Source: Nissolia schottii (lineage: Eukaryota > Streptophyta > Magnoliopsida > Fabales > Fabaceae). From it: 64,000 nt of DNA. Below the pieces are notes generated by a model. It worked only from the letters and a program-made list of their open reading frames with translations. It was not told the origin of the DNA and searched no databases. Positions 1-11,837 of this stretch are shown piece by piece (the first letter of the stretch is position 1; every line of letters starts with the position of its first letter). Made by a program: the position numbers and the translations under genes. The DNA is taken from contig QANU01016365.1 in assembly GCA_003254905.1 (NCBI GenBank), positions 490,212 through 554,211 of the forward strand. The letters run 5' to 3'.

Positions 1-482
1 AAAAAAAAAAAAAACAAAACTTGAAATCGATGATCTGCAAACCGATTTCAAGAAAAGTAAGACAATGCCTAAAATCGGTATTGACAGTGCCGATTTTAGG
101 AATGAATAGTGCCCAAAAATTTGAATACCTCGCGCCAATCCTTCCACCCTCAGCTATAAATACCCACTCAATTGCCTAACCCAAACACACCTTCAGCAAT
201 CTTCTCTTCACACACAATTTTCTCTTCACATATCCTCCTCTTCACACACTTTCAGCTATTTTCTCTTCTTCTCCATTTTTTTTTTCTATAGTGTCCATAT
301 CTGTTTTATATTTTTAAGAGAAAAAAAAATGAGTAAGGAAGGTATGACCACTTTTATTTTTTTATAATGGTTTGGTGAAAAAAATCTGATGTCGAAGGAG
401 TTGAGTTTGTTAGAAATAATGATGTAGAGTTTGTTATAATTGAGCCCTCTAATCATTATCTGATTTGCATTGTGCAATTTGT

Positions 483-1817
483 TCTCATTTTAATAGGAGA
501 GTCGAGAGAATTAAATATAAGGCTCATGTGTCTTTCATTAATGGAGTTGTTCCAAGTACAACAAATGTTTTATTTATATAAGACTTCAACTTTAAGAAAG
601 TTGTTCCTAATGTTGATAATGAATATGGTTTGAGTTCAAATCCAGTGTACTAGGATAATGTTGCACCGACATTACTATCGAACGATGAGATGTTCACAAA
701 CGAAGATGACGATGCTAGTTGGAGTGAGCATAAAAATGATATATTTGAAGATGGTGGAACTGATGACAATTCAGGTACTATTAATTATTAATTTTTTATG
801 ATAATAATTAATTTAAAATTAACATAGATTAAAAGGTATGCTCTATGCTCGCCTCGTGTAGAGGATCTTGTGTATCAGAAGAAGAAAAAAAATAATCTCT
901 GTTAACTAATAATAGATTGAGTTATTAAAATTACCTATTAATTTTTATTTAATTATCCACATCATTAGAATAAAGTCTTAATTAATGTGTTTATGAAAAT
1001 AATTATTTTATATTTATAATTCTATAATCATCTTAAAATTGACAGAGATGGAAAAGTATGCACTACGCTCACCTCGTGTAGAAGATCTTGTGTATCATCA
1101 AAAAATCTTTGTTAACTAATAAGAGATTAGGTTATTAAAATTATCTATTAATTTTTATTTAATTATCCACATCATTAGAATAAAGTCTTAATTAATGCGT
1201 TTATGAAAATAATTAATTTTAGATTTATAATTCTATAATCATTTAAAAATTACTAGAGATGGAAAAGTATGCTCTACGCTTGTCTCGTATAGAGAATTTT
1301 GTGTATCAGAAAAAAAACTCTCTGTTAACTAATGAGTTAAATTTTAAGATGTTATTAAATTTACTTGATTATTAAATTTATTCTATAATAAATTATATGT
1401 TTGTGGATATTAAAAATTACAGATAATGAAGATGATGAACAATTACATGGTTCATCGCCTTTCCTACGCACCTTTGATGCTGATGGTATGGGTGCAACGG
1501 ATTTTGGAGACATGGGAAATGATTATGGTGCAACATATGATCTCTACAAAGGGAGAATTTTCAATGAAAAAGATGCAGTCAAAGTAGCTGTTGCAAACCA
1601 TTGCATACGTACTATGGTGGATTATAAAGTGAAGGAGTTAGAACTGACGACATACTATTTCAAATGCAAATACTTCGGCTATTGGTTTATGCCTGTCGAA
1701 ATTATACGGTTGTGTCTATTAGTGCTACATGGTGATGACTGTCTATATTATACGGTTGTGTTTGCTATCATACAGTGGTTAGGTCCGCTTAAGTATGAAG
1801 GTTCTGTCTTATTGTGA
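483..1817 (+). pseudogene. MULE transposase N-terminal remnant (MuDR-type)
   Basis: I see two coding-like blocks. The first (about 500-775) reads as an acidic, Asp/Glu-rich segment with internal stops. The second (1424-1690) reads DNEDDEQLHGSS... and then a block with GRIFNEKDAVKVAV, then YKVKELELTTYYFKCK. This order (acidic linker, then a box with F-x-x-K-x-x-a-V and a Lys-Cys-Lys ending) matches the DNA-binding N-terminal domain of plant MuDR-type transposases (known family feature). After about 1690 the frame becomes meaningless, and the DDE core and zinc knuckle are absent. An AT-rich triplicated segment at 818-1330 separates the blocks and may be an intron. A plausible TATA box (tataaata near 155) lies upstream. 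It is a dead fragment. The superfamily is fairly clear; the exact family is not. Confidence 0.55.
818..1330. repeat. Three diverged tandem copies of about 215 bp
   Basis: The landmark string around gcctcgtgta recurs at 851, 1071 and 1282, giving spacings of about 220 and 211 bases. Each unit also carries gttaactaataa and a tract ending in attatccacatcattag, although the third copy is incomplete. The array sits between the two coding-like blocks of the MULE remnant. I see no coding potential in it. Confidence 0.85.
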
Positions 1818-2254
1818 AATACAGTTTTATCTATATTAATTATGTTATTATGTCTAACAGACCGACTGTAGCATTTTATGAAAGCAAATTTTGTGTGACA
1901 TTTTCCTTCACCCATCCAACAAGATGCGTGAACAGTTGGTAAAAATGGTTCAACAAAGTAAAAACACACGACGCAACAAAAGGGAACAAAAAGTAGGTGT
2001 GAATGCACGTAGCCCATTCATTGATCCAAGCACAAATGAGATACTAAAAGGAAATAAGGGCACACAAAAAAGAAGATACCGCAACTAAGTGTATTCCATT
2101 TTATTTTATTTTTTCAAGAGAAAACTATATGATTGTATAGTACAATATTTGTACATATTTTATTCACAGATTTGTACATAAATGTATGTTTTTGTTTATA
2201 TATTTTAAGCATTTTTTATTCACATATTACTGTATAATACATATTACTGTACAA

Positions 2255-4070
2255 GTTAGGTCTCACGCAAAATATATCATTAGGTTTGGTTTTGTATAGA
2301 AAGTTAGGTCTCAATTCATAGAAGGTTAGGTCTCATAATTTTTTAGTTGGGTCACGTACAATAGCGTAATTATGTCTCATATTAATGTCATTAGGTCTTG
2401 TAAATAATAGTGTATTGTACACGTTGTCACATTAATTATTAGTAATAAATGAATTAGACTTATTTCTAATAAGTAATAATCCTAACAGTTAGTAGTTTAA
2501 ACTATAATAGTGAAAAATCTTAATGAAAAATTGAAGAATTCATTCATACAAATTACTCATGTCCTCAACCAAAAAAACACAAGCTTATCTTTCTTGATTG
2601 CTTTCTTTATGGCTTTCTCTGGTAAAGATTGTTTTTGAATCCTATTTGGGTAGTCATTTCTTCTAACACGATTTGAGCTCCTAACATCCCTAAGAATCTC
2701 ATCAACTACTACACTAGTTGCCTGTTTCTCACATGATGCTTGTTCTGCTTCACATGGTATATCCATCTTTAGTCCCTCTATATAAAATTGACTTCGTTGT
2801 TCGGATCTTGATGAGACTTCGACAATGTTATATGAAATCATAATAGCTTCATCATAACGAGCTGTCACAGCTGGTACACGAGTTTCGTCGCGACTACTCT
2901 TTATCCGGGTGTGTCTTTGAGTTATGTTCTTGCTCTATCGTCCTAATATATAGCTTTGTGGCAATTGTTTCACTCGTTGGACACTTAACACAGTAATGGC
3001 ATGACGACATCAAATGTCACTAAACTCAAATCACTTGTACAAGCACTTGACCTCATTGTTGTCTACTTAAAACTCTACCTCATACGACCTATCTCACGAA
3101 CTTGAACTATCTTTCACCGCATTGTACACTACCCTTGACTCATCTTGTGACTTCATAAAAGCATTGCAGTCAATCTTTGCACGAAATTCTTTCTGCACCT
3201 CTCGATACTTGAAATAGTGTACTCAGCTTAAAACTTCCTCTCAAATACGATGTTCGACGCAAAATTAATCGAAGTATTAAAATCTTTGAAATCAGTTTCT
3301 TCTTCTATTTGAACCTTCCTGTCAAGTGCTGACCATACACAAATGAAATAATGTCATGTGATACACCTTATACATCATGAAATCATGTGATATTTAATCT
3401 AGACTTAACGCCCTAGCATCATGAGACCTAACCACACTATGCTGACAGACCTAAACATCTTAATTGACCCAAAAATACCACAACTAACCATTATCGTTCT
3501 GGTTCACAAATTGGTGAAGGCTGCTATTTCAGTTGAGGAAGTCATCAAAAAAATGCATTCATGCTTTCACTCCTTTGTGTACTTGACAAACCAGGCCAAA
3601 ATTCATTTCTAAAGTATACTGGGATCCACCTATGGCGATCATTAAAGACTCTTGTGCAATTTTAGCATTAATAAAAAATTTATAGTGCTAGACCTAACCA
3701 TTGCATATATATAGATCTAAGAACGTAGTTAACACAGACACAATAACTTATATCAAAAAGACCTAACCATACCGGAAATTCATGCATTGTTTTGAAGTCT
3801 ATGCTTATCCACAAGCACAAACATTATTTAATTGATTAAAAATACCTTCAGGTTCTTCAATGTTTGACACCATCATCCCTGCATTTTAGTCATATGTTGT
3901 TAAAACCATCCCTTCATTATTAACGTCACTCATTACTTAAGTTGGAATGTTACACACCCTCTATGAAGTAGACATAACGTCCGAATTATAAAAAATCTAA
4001 CCTCCTTGTGATGTAAGACACAATCATTGTGTTATAAAAGACCTAACCATTATTCTATTGAAGACCTAAC
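2255..4070. repeat. Dispersed TTAGGTCT / AGACCTAA motif array
   Basis: gttaggtctc occurs near 2255, 2303 and 2325, with a related taggtcttg near 2391. The reverse complement (agacctaacc) occurs near 3423, 3690, 3760, 4039 and 4061, with further variants. The orientation flips across the FAR1-like pseudogene that lies between the two clusters. Inverted subterminal arrays of a short motif are typical of CACTA and some MULE elements, where they bind transposase; that role is inferred here. Confidence 0.6.
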
Positions 4071-4237
4071 TTATCAAATATTTAAAACATAGCTTTTGTT
4101 ATATCCTCAGACACAACCATTGTGTTATTACCTTCCACCACTGTGAGTTCGTGCGGCGCCGCCTTAGCATTGTTGAATCTTTCTAACAACTCCATAAACA
4201 ACGGCTCCTTGCCAAAAACGAACGGATTCGTTGATAT
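2557..4237 (-). pseudogene. FAR1/FRS-type (MULE-derived) protein, decayed
   Basis: Read on the minus strand from high to low coordinates. A 5' exon-like block at about 4225-4098 reads as FGKEPLFMELLERF. At about 3640-3480 the text IPVYFRNEFWPGLSSTQRSE then SMNAFF is diagnostic of the FAR1/FHY3/FRS transposase-like core. At about 3320-3190 comes RKVQIEEETDFKDFN, then a YREVQKEF-like stretch. At about 3050-2940 the SWIM-type end reads CRHAITVLSVQRVKQLPQSY. The C-terminal tail (2868-2557) is open. Stops and frameshifts interrupt every block, and one SWIM cysteine is replaced. FRS proteins derive from MULE transposases and bind DNA. This copy cannot encode an intact one. It could be a dead host FRS gene or the transposase gene of an old element; the surrounding motif array favours the latter. 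Confidence 0.75.
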
Positions 4238-4239
4238 CA

Positions 4240-5040
4240 ATTACAAATACCAGAACAGATCAAAGTGCAAAACAAAACGAAAAATCAAAAACGAATGAAC
4301 AACAACGGAGCGATAAATTAGAACAGATCGGCACAAAGAGAAAATGAGCAAAAACAAAAGGAACAAAACAAACGGAATGGAAGGAGCAGTTATCTCAAAG
4401 ATGGCGCATCGTTGGTCAGGGTTAGCAATTTGCTGAGTCAGCCGAGAGTTTTAATAAAATAAGATGGGTGTGCAATAGATGTGCAAACAGGGGGTGTGCA
4501 ATAATATTTATCCAACTTTTTAAGCTTTAATCCATCATTCATAAATAAAAAATCAAGAGATGAGTACTATTGAGGAGTACGAAACAATAAACATAAATTT
4601 TATCTAGTCTGCTCCTGCCAGTGTTCTGGCCTCAAAATTACATTTTCAGAAAGATAATTTTACCAAAGATATTCTTAGCAAAGAGATCATAAAAGGAACA
4701 CACAAATGTGGAGCAACAAATTAGCCAATAGAGCTTCCATTTTACATTTGTTTAGCAAAACAACAGAACATTAATTCTTATCCAATTACATGAATCAATA
4801 GTATGAAGAAGAAAAAAAAAAAAAAAAGACATTGAAAATGTATACCTTATTTGAACACCATTTTCTATTGTGCACCTGTCTCAAATCAAGATGGAACTGC
4901 AGTTATATTGGGTTAAAATATCAAGCAACTTTCTTTTCTCTTTTAACCATTGTCATCGATATCATTAGCCAATAAATATGTAAGCACCAAATACAAATGT
5001 GTAGAGACACCGAAATGCAAAATTCATTTCAAAAGAACTT
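4240..5040. other. Spacer between MULE-like DNA and PIG-X
   Basis: The first part resembles an element edge: the direct repeats gggtgtgcaatagatgtgc and gggggtgtgcaataat near 4465-4505 look like a MULE terminal region. The remainder up to the PIG-X stop codon is AT-rich and probably contains the PIG-X 3' UTR and polyadenylation region. No ORF is supported. Confidence 0.4.
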
Positions 5041-7242
5041 TTAAGATTGTTTGAAATCCTTGCCTAGGGTGCTTTTAGAATAATGTAACGACGTGACAAC
5101 AATTATAAGAGTTGATAACATGGCTACAATAAATGTAACGGCAAACACAAGACCAGCATGTTCCTTTCTCCCAGAAGGTATTCTCCAAACAATGCCAGCA
5201 TCATATAGATCATCAGCATCACCATTTGTCAATTTGAAGAAGCAATTGTGATTTTCCAATTTTTCCTTCATGCTGCAGCGCACAAACATATCAGGTGCAC
5301 CAAATTCAACCGTCGAGTAACCACTTTCATCTAGAGGCTGCAAAAGAAGTGCAAAAGAGAGAAATTTAAGCAGCACTGTTCAATAATAGTCTAACATTCA
5401 AGCCACAACTAGTTGTTCTCTCTAAGGTAAATCCAAACCGGGTGCTAAGCATACTTTTAAAAGAAGTTAAATTGCATTTGAGCAATAATAACAATAATAA
5501 AATAATAAAGATATTGAAATTTCATGGGTGTTTCCATTTTTTTTGGATACTTTAAGGGATGCAACAGCCCCTCTCAAGGACATCTAGGAATGATACTAGA
5601 GTATTACAAATTACAACATATAGCACCAATAAATAATAAAGGTAATTAGACGCCACAGTTTTCCATATTATCAAATCGGTATCTAGTTGAAGCAATTACC
5701 ATGTAGTGATGATGCCTTAAAAGGATATAGGCTTTTTTAATACATTAGATTCAAGTAAAACCTTAGCTGAAAATGACATTAAGAAATGATGGTAACTGAA
5801 CCATAACAGCCTTACTTGATATCGAGCATGCAATGGAAGCTCAACGTTGATATCAGCCGGCTCTATGAATATATTTGGGTCAACATCTAAGTGTATTTCA
5901 ACAGTAGAACGATTTGACAAGAATGATGGAAGCTCAAGATTTGTATCACCAAAGACAGCTACATCTTTGAACACTACAAAAGAAAAAGGTTTTATTGACA
6001 TGGAGAAGGTGATATTCCTGAATTAACAGTATGGATTTCATTTTTTTTTTTCCTTTTCAATCTGAACCATGTAAATTAATTACCACCACGCTCAACAAGC
6101 CGTTGTAATTCAAATGGATCAGCAAATACTCCGGAAGGAAGTCTTTCTACAATTATGAATTCACATGTGTAGCTTAAAAGTTCAGACCAAGACTTCGATT
6201 GTTGGGTTTGGAATTTGACTAATGTAGACACATGACGATGAGAGCCTTCACCAATAAGATTGCGCTTTAGAACTGACAATCTGAACACACAATAACGGTT
6301 ATCCGGAAGCGCTTCACATGAACAACCGCCGACTTCTTGAGACAAAAAAATTTCAAAATCTGAAGCAAGTAAGTTCATATATCTGTCATAATAAGACTGC
6401 ATCAGAAATTTCTTGATGGGAGAAAATGTGTTATCATTTCTCTCGTCAGAGTTAGAATTTGGAGAACCAACCACCTGAAAATGCATCATATCATTTGACA
6501 AAATTTAAAGGCAACATAAGGGCATATGATGTGGATGTGGTTATCAGCATGAGCAAAGCAAAATAAGAATGATACTCTTTTAGGCCTCAATTAGCCAAGA
6601 CAAATGCAAACAATACATGTATGAAATTTGATTTTTTTTTTTTTTTCATTTGTTCATCAAGGGATAAGAAACTAACACTACTCCAGCTTATTCATGGATT
6701 TAAGCAACATACTAACCAACATGCTAACAGATCTATATAGGTATGGTCTAAAAAAATTATAAATTGCATTAAATAAACATGTAATGTTTATTCTTTTTTG
6801 ATAGGAAAATTCTATTTGAGAGAAGAGAGAAATAAAAACTTAAAGATACAAGGTCGAAAGAAAACAAAACACAAAAGGATAACAACAGAGAAAGGAGTGG
6901 CAGTAACCAGTCAATCATGTAATAGTAGGAACTAAGGCTTCAGATATAGCAAGAGGAGATGAAAAATTTAGTCCTACAAATTGCACCAGATGAAGTGCAT
7001 CAACATTACATGATATTTTAAGTATAAGGTTAGAATAGCATTAAGGTAGGATCAGAATCATCTTAGTTAAGTATTTTACTAAAACTAGGGGCACTAGCCC
7101 TCCTTCAAAGCCAAAAACAAATATATCTTCCACTAACCTGACTTGAAAGTGAATTACCAAGAGAACATCTTCCAGGGAACCATATAAATGAACTCCCTAG
7201 TAACATATACATGCAGAGTCGAAATGATTGCCAAGTCTTCAT
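5041..7242 (-). CDS. PIGX: GPI mannosyltransferase I subunit PIG-X/PBN1 family, four coding exons
   Basis: PIG-X pairs with the catalytic PIG-M in the ER membrane, where the first mannose is added to the GPI anchor precursor (known). Coding exons on the minus strand are 7242-7138, 6474-6084, 5973-5816 and 5337-5041. All introns are GT-AG, the phases agree, and the product is 316 residues, close to plant homologues. The chosen ATG (7242) opens a hydrophobic signal-peptide-like stretch, MKTWQSFRLCMYMLLGSSF, just after an acceptor ttattcag. The lumenal domain holds the family signature LPSGVFADPFELQ (about residues 148-160), an NRS glycosylation site, a HARYQ box and FGAPDMFVRC. One transmembrane helix follows near residues 279-303 (AGLVFAVTFIVAMLSTLIIV), then a short Lys-rich cytosolic tail. 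No breaks are seen. At least one non-coding 5' exon (about 8250-8480) probably lies upstream. I am confident in the family and junctions, less so in the first exon. Confidence 0.9.
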
Positions 7243-7756
7243 GAAGAAACTGAATAACAAAACAGATTTGAAGCAGTGAAAAGATTAGACATACATTGAC
7301 TAAAATGAATAAAGAATCGCTTAAGTCATTTGTGTTTACTCCACTCACTAGCATCATAGATGGCAACTTACAAGTGCAAACACCATAATACTCCTCCGCA
7401 ACTTTTAAAAGTTATTTCTAGCAAATTCCATACTAATATTCATCATTTTCTTTTTAAATTACTGTCATATCATTCCAAGGGTATGCAACCTATGAGAGTG
7501 CACTATCATATACATTCTTAAAAACAAATCATCAGATTGTTGAATGTGCAATGTAATGCTATGTTGCATCGCAATTGTTAAGGATACAAGGATGGGGAAC
7601 AAAAATATTGCAAAAACTAGGATAAAGATGCAGGAAGACATATGATATAAAAATGAAAAAAAAATCATAAAAATTAAAGTAATTAAAATCTGTAGACAAA
7701 TATAATTTTTATATTCTCCTGACTCTAAATGTTCATCAAAACACAATACATTGTCT

Positions 7757-7875
7757 CAGGCAAGTGTTAGATCTTTCGCACCATCACAATGCTGTAAAAC
7801 CACATAAGAAAAAGACTACTTAGTAATCACCGTCACTTTTATTTTAGTTTAGCTGCTAAAATTTAATCAAGACCT
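7757..7875 (-). repeat. Segment duplicated in inverted orientation at 9222-9340
   Basis: The stretch containing gtgttagatctttcgca, cacataagaaaaagactact and agtaatcaccgt recurs on the opposite strand about 1.4 kb away with only a few differences. In the PIG-X orientation it contains an acceptor-like ttttacag and may overlap a non-coding 5' exon. Confidence 0.85.
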
Positions 7876-8239
7876 TAAGACCTTAAACAGAATCGCAAAG
7901 AAAAAAACAGAACATGCTCTCAAGTTGATACTCCTTCATACCCACTTTAGTTTTTCTCATAACCTGTTTCATTGTAATGTACATTGCAGCTATCATGTAA
8001 GAATTTTCACAATATCCATTCACACCTCATTGAGAATTTGAGATTATACATCTTTCTACCAATAGATAGGATATCAATGCTAAAACCCACCCTCAGATGT
8101 TCCTAAATCCATTAATTGAATCCGTATTCCAAAATCACTTTTTTTTACAATTAAAAAAGGCTGAGAAACAAAATCTATATGCCGAGAAACAAAATCGAAT
8201 CAAAACAGAGCATAATTAATCACAGAACGGAGATCAAAA

Positions 8240-8600
8240 CGCACCTAATTGGAGCAAAACGCGAGCTCGCCGACACGGAGGGATGGTCGCGTGATGCGAC
8301 GGCGATGGAGGCGTGACGCGACGACGATGGCGGCGTGATGCGACGGCGATGGTCGAGATGCGTTCAGAGATGGTACTACTCTAGGGCTTCTCAGCTGCAG
8401 CTGTTGCTGCTTGTTGTCGAAGCTCAGAAATGGAAACGGAATGGGTCTGAGAGAGAGTGAGACGCGATAGAGAGATTGGTAATGGGTCTGAGAGTGAAGA
8501 CTAAGAGGCGAGAGAAGAGTGTCTAATGAGGGCTGAAAGAGATTGATTCGGTAATGGGTGGGTACTGGGTACTGGGAACTGGGTACTCTGAGCGAGGGTG
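8240..8600 (-). promoter_or_regulatory. CpG-rich leader and promoter region of PIG-X
   Basis: This is the only GC-rich stretch near the gene. On the minus strand it resembles a plant 5' UTR exon ending at a donor (attag followed by gtgcgttttg, about 8247). Its upstream flank (about 8430-8530) is a GA-rich tract on the plus strand. The exon includes a 22-bp minisatellite at about 8289-8353. No long ORF reads through it, so it is treated as untranslated. Confidence 0.5.
8289..8353. repeat. Three copies of a ~22-bp GC-rich minisatellite
   Basis: Units of the form gcgtgatgcgacggcgatgg repeat three times with two or three substitutions in the middle copy. The array lies in the presumed PIG-X 5' leader. 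Confidence 0.85.
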
Positions 8601-8649
8601 AGAGATTTAGGCTTTTTTTTTTTAATTAGAATAAATGTGAAATGTAAAA

Positions 8650-10990
8650 AAATGTATAGGGTTATATAGACTTTTTAAATATTAAGTAAGGGGCATGATA
8701 GACCTTTTATATATCGGTGTACCCGCAGGGTAGGGTGTATGATCTCCATCCATGTCCCCGAATTTGTCGCGGGAGAACTTTCATCCCCATCTTGCCCTCG
8801 TCGGATCCCTGCATGTTGCGATTTTTTTTGACATCTCTAGAAGTGAGTTAGTGATACTATAGTTTAGTAAAATTGATTTGGGTGAAAATTTTCACTCTAG
8901 AGAAAGATGAGGGTGTTCCCAACTCATTCTCTTTTATTAGTATCTACATTTTACACAGACCACTTGATATATGTGTTTAAACGTTCATCTATAATAATAA
9001 ACTTGAACATATAAAAATTAAGTGGCAATTTTTTTTAGTATATGAGAGTAATTTTGAATAAAATATAGTAAAAGTTATAGAGTTTTTTAATAATAAAAAA
9101 ACTTAAATAGTATTTATTTTAGTTGTTAAGAAATTTGAAAATTTTGGATTTTAAATTTTAAATTTAGTTGTTTTTGTTGTTAGTAATCCAAAAGAACTAC
9201 TTTTTTTTTCTTTCCAATTCTGTTTAAGGTCTTAAGTCAAAAATAAAAGTAACGGTGATTACTAAGTAGTCTTTTTCTTATGTGGTTTTACAGCATTATG
9301 ATGATGCGAAAGATCTAACACTTGTCTCAAGTCTCAATGCAGCAAAAGATTTTTTCACTCTTCTTAGGGTTGGAGGTTTCGTTTTCGTGGTGAGTTTCTT
9401 CCTCTGCATGTGCACGCGATTTTGCTTCTATATTCAATCAAAGTCAAATTCAATCTAGGGATGGTTGACCTAAGTCTAACCCGTTAACTGTCATAGACTA
9501 TTTTTTTAGTTTGGCCTAAAGTCTGATAGGTCAACCTATGTATATTTTTTATCATAAAAAAAATTGTTGTCTGGCTGTTACGACAGTCTATTACTGTGAC
9601 ATGTTACACACTCAAATAATAACCTTAGTGGGTACAAGAACTCACGAAAATACATGTCACTTCTACAACTCTTGTGGATTGAGGGCACGACAATAGAAAC
9701 TCTAGAAGAGAGAATGAACTAATTATCCAGAAGTGATGCAGCTAACAATCAAACAGCCTTCTTAGCGATACCAACCCTACAATGCAACTAACAATCAGTG
9801 CCACATTCCAACAAACAACTTGTGTGCATAATGTAAAAAAAAAAAAAAAAAAAACTTATTAGAGAAACAACCACAACTAAAATCCAATGAAAAAGTTTCA
9901 CACCACACCAAAAATATCCAATGAAAAATTTATCTTTTGCTCCCATTTTAGCTATAGTTATTGGCCTTTTGAAAGAAAACGACAGTGACAACCATGCTCT
10001 TCAATTACTATTGCTGTCGCAGTTAAAGTTGTGTGTATAGAAATTATGGATAATTTATATAAAGAAAACAATATAGTCAAAGTCACAAAGTAATTTTTGG
10101 AAATTAAGAAAACCACGACGCTTAGATTGTATTTATCATCTACAATTTAAATTGACAACTATTACAAAAGGTTAAAGTAGCATGTAACATTACAGCACAA
10201 TGTAACACAGAAACACAACAACTCACTACTTGGAACTCGAGCATGTGATGTAATCTTTTGAAAATGTGGCATGAATTCATAGTATAGTCCATAATAGTAT
10301 TAAGAAAGGTACATGTAAGTCTTTAGATGTGAGCTCTAGTGATTCTTGTCACACTATGGAACCATAGATTTCCAGTGCTTTATACCACATTTGCATAAAT
10401 TTTCCCCCTCCTTAAATCATTCTATAATTTCCAAGCAATATGACACATATCCAAATATCACAAGGAATATAGAGAAACCAATAAACTCAAAAAACACCTC
10501 AAACTGTAGAATCTCCAACAACCAAGTAAACAACGATAAGAAAAATGCTCCAGCAAGAAACCAAAAATCAAAAGGAGCATAACATAATCATCAATTATCA
10601 ATTTCCTGAAGTGCTTTTGAACACTTAGTAGCACAGCTCATACACCATAAAATTTAAAACAAAACACAAATTATAAAACAGATTCTACCATATTCGAACA
10701 TCAAAAAATAAATTGTATATGAGAATATGGACTAAACTTCTTTAGAAGCCAGGGGGCAACAAATTTTTCACAAGCGCTAAGGAGCAAGCTGTGAAAGGGA
10801 CATCCATTTTCTAAATTAAAAAATCTAGAAGAGCATTCAGGGTTGAACCAGAGCAGAACGCAGCAGCAGGAGCACCGGAAGTCCAGAACGCAGCACCACC
10901 ACCAATCCACCACTGAAACGCAGGAACAACAGCCGCCAGAGAGTGAACCACTATGTGTGTGTGGGGACAATCTTTTCAGAACTTAAAGAA
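8650..10990. other. Non-coding AT-rich interval
   Basis: Apart from the inverted copy at 9222-9340 and poly-A tracts (for example about 9836), I see no supported gene. Short ORFs such as the Cys/Trp-rich one near 10701-10970 have no family features and are considered chance. Confidence 0.5.
9222..9340 (+). repeat. Inverted copy of the 7757-7875 segment
   Basis: On the plus strand this copy carries acggtgattactaagtagtc, gtggttttacagcatta and gcgaaagatctaacacttgt, the reverse complement of the segment inside the PIG-X transcription unit. The high similarity suggests a recent local duplication. It is followed by unrelated sequence. Confidence 0.85.
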
Positions 10991-10996
10991 AACAGT

Positions 10997-11745
10997 GTGT
11001 CATACTATAAACAAATTAGATGATATTGTGTCTGTATGCAAATTAATATTGTATGGTATAATAATGCAGTTACAGGTAATGATTATGGTTTCCCAAGACT
11101 CCTTATAAATGACCTCCAAGTAAGAAGATTTCCTATAAATTGAAATTTCAACCTGAAATGACCTCGAAGTATGGCGATTTTCTATAAATTGAAATTTCAA
11201 CCTGACATTATTTCGCATACAGTTTCTCCATTTAAATCACCAAATAACAAGGCGATTTACCCAAAATGACCACAATTTCATATAATAAATTGAATAACCA
11301 CAATCTTGTATTTACACTATGTTAGGTAAACAATCAAGTGGCTTTTCCTTACATAATGTCAGGTAACTATAATAATCCAACAAATATTGGCTTCCAAAAT
11401 GCACGGAAAAGTTACTTGATTGTGGTTCTAACATAGCGTAAATACAAAATGGTTATTCTATTTATCATACGAAATTATGATAATATTGGGTAAATCATCC
11501 TGTTACTTGGCGCTTTATATAGAGAAACCGTTTGCAAAATCGTGTTGCACTGTTCATGTTAGGTTGGAATTTCAATTTACAAGAAATCACCCTACTTGAA
11601 GACGATTTACAAGGAGTCATGGCAAAGTATAATCATTACATGCAACTGCATTATTAGCTCATACAATATTAATTACATACAGGTACACAAAATATCATCC
11701 ACGGGAAACATAATACATATATTAATGTGTGTATAGTACGACCCC
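10997..11745. repeat. Long fold-back inverted repeat, arms about 350 bp
   Basis: The left arm (about 10997-11351) and right arm (about 11400-11745) are imperfect reverse complements over almost their whole length. Paired landmarks include aattaatattgtatg and ataatgcagtt in the outer arm and ttgaaatttcaacct in the middle. The inner arm shares cgatttaccca, gtatttac and caatcaagt. The unpaired centre is only about 50 bases. No ORF is present. This fits a fold-back transposon or a hairpin-forming inverted duplication, and transcription would give a long double-stranded RNA. Confidence 0.85.
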
Positions 11746-11837
11746 TGTTATTAAATTTGTGCTTGCTTATTTTTTTTTTATTTGATGTGTTTAATTGAAT
11801 ACTTTGTTTTTTTTAAGATAAAATCCTCTTTTGGTCT

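Noticed and set aside
7465..7746. Hydrophobic minus-strand ORF as a PIG-X signal exon
   Set aside because: It is AT-rich intronic text. The exon at 7242-7138 has a good acceptor and donor, a signal-like peptide and the correct phase.
10701..10970. Cys/Trp-rich minus-strand ORF
   Set aside because: No signal peptide, conserved cysteine pattern or homologue is recognisable, and there are no neighbouring exons.
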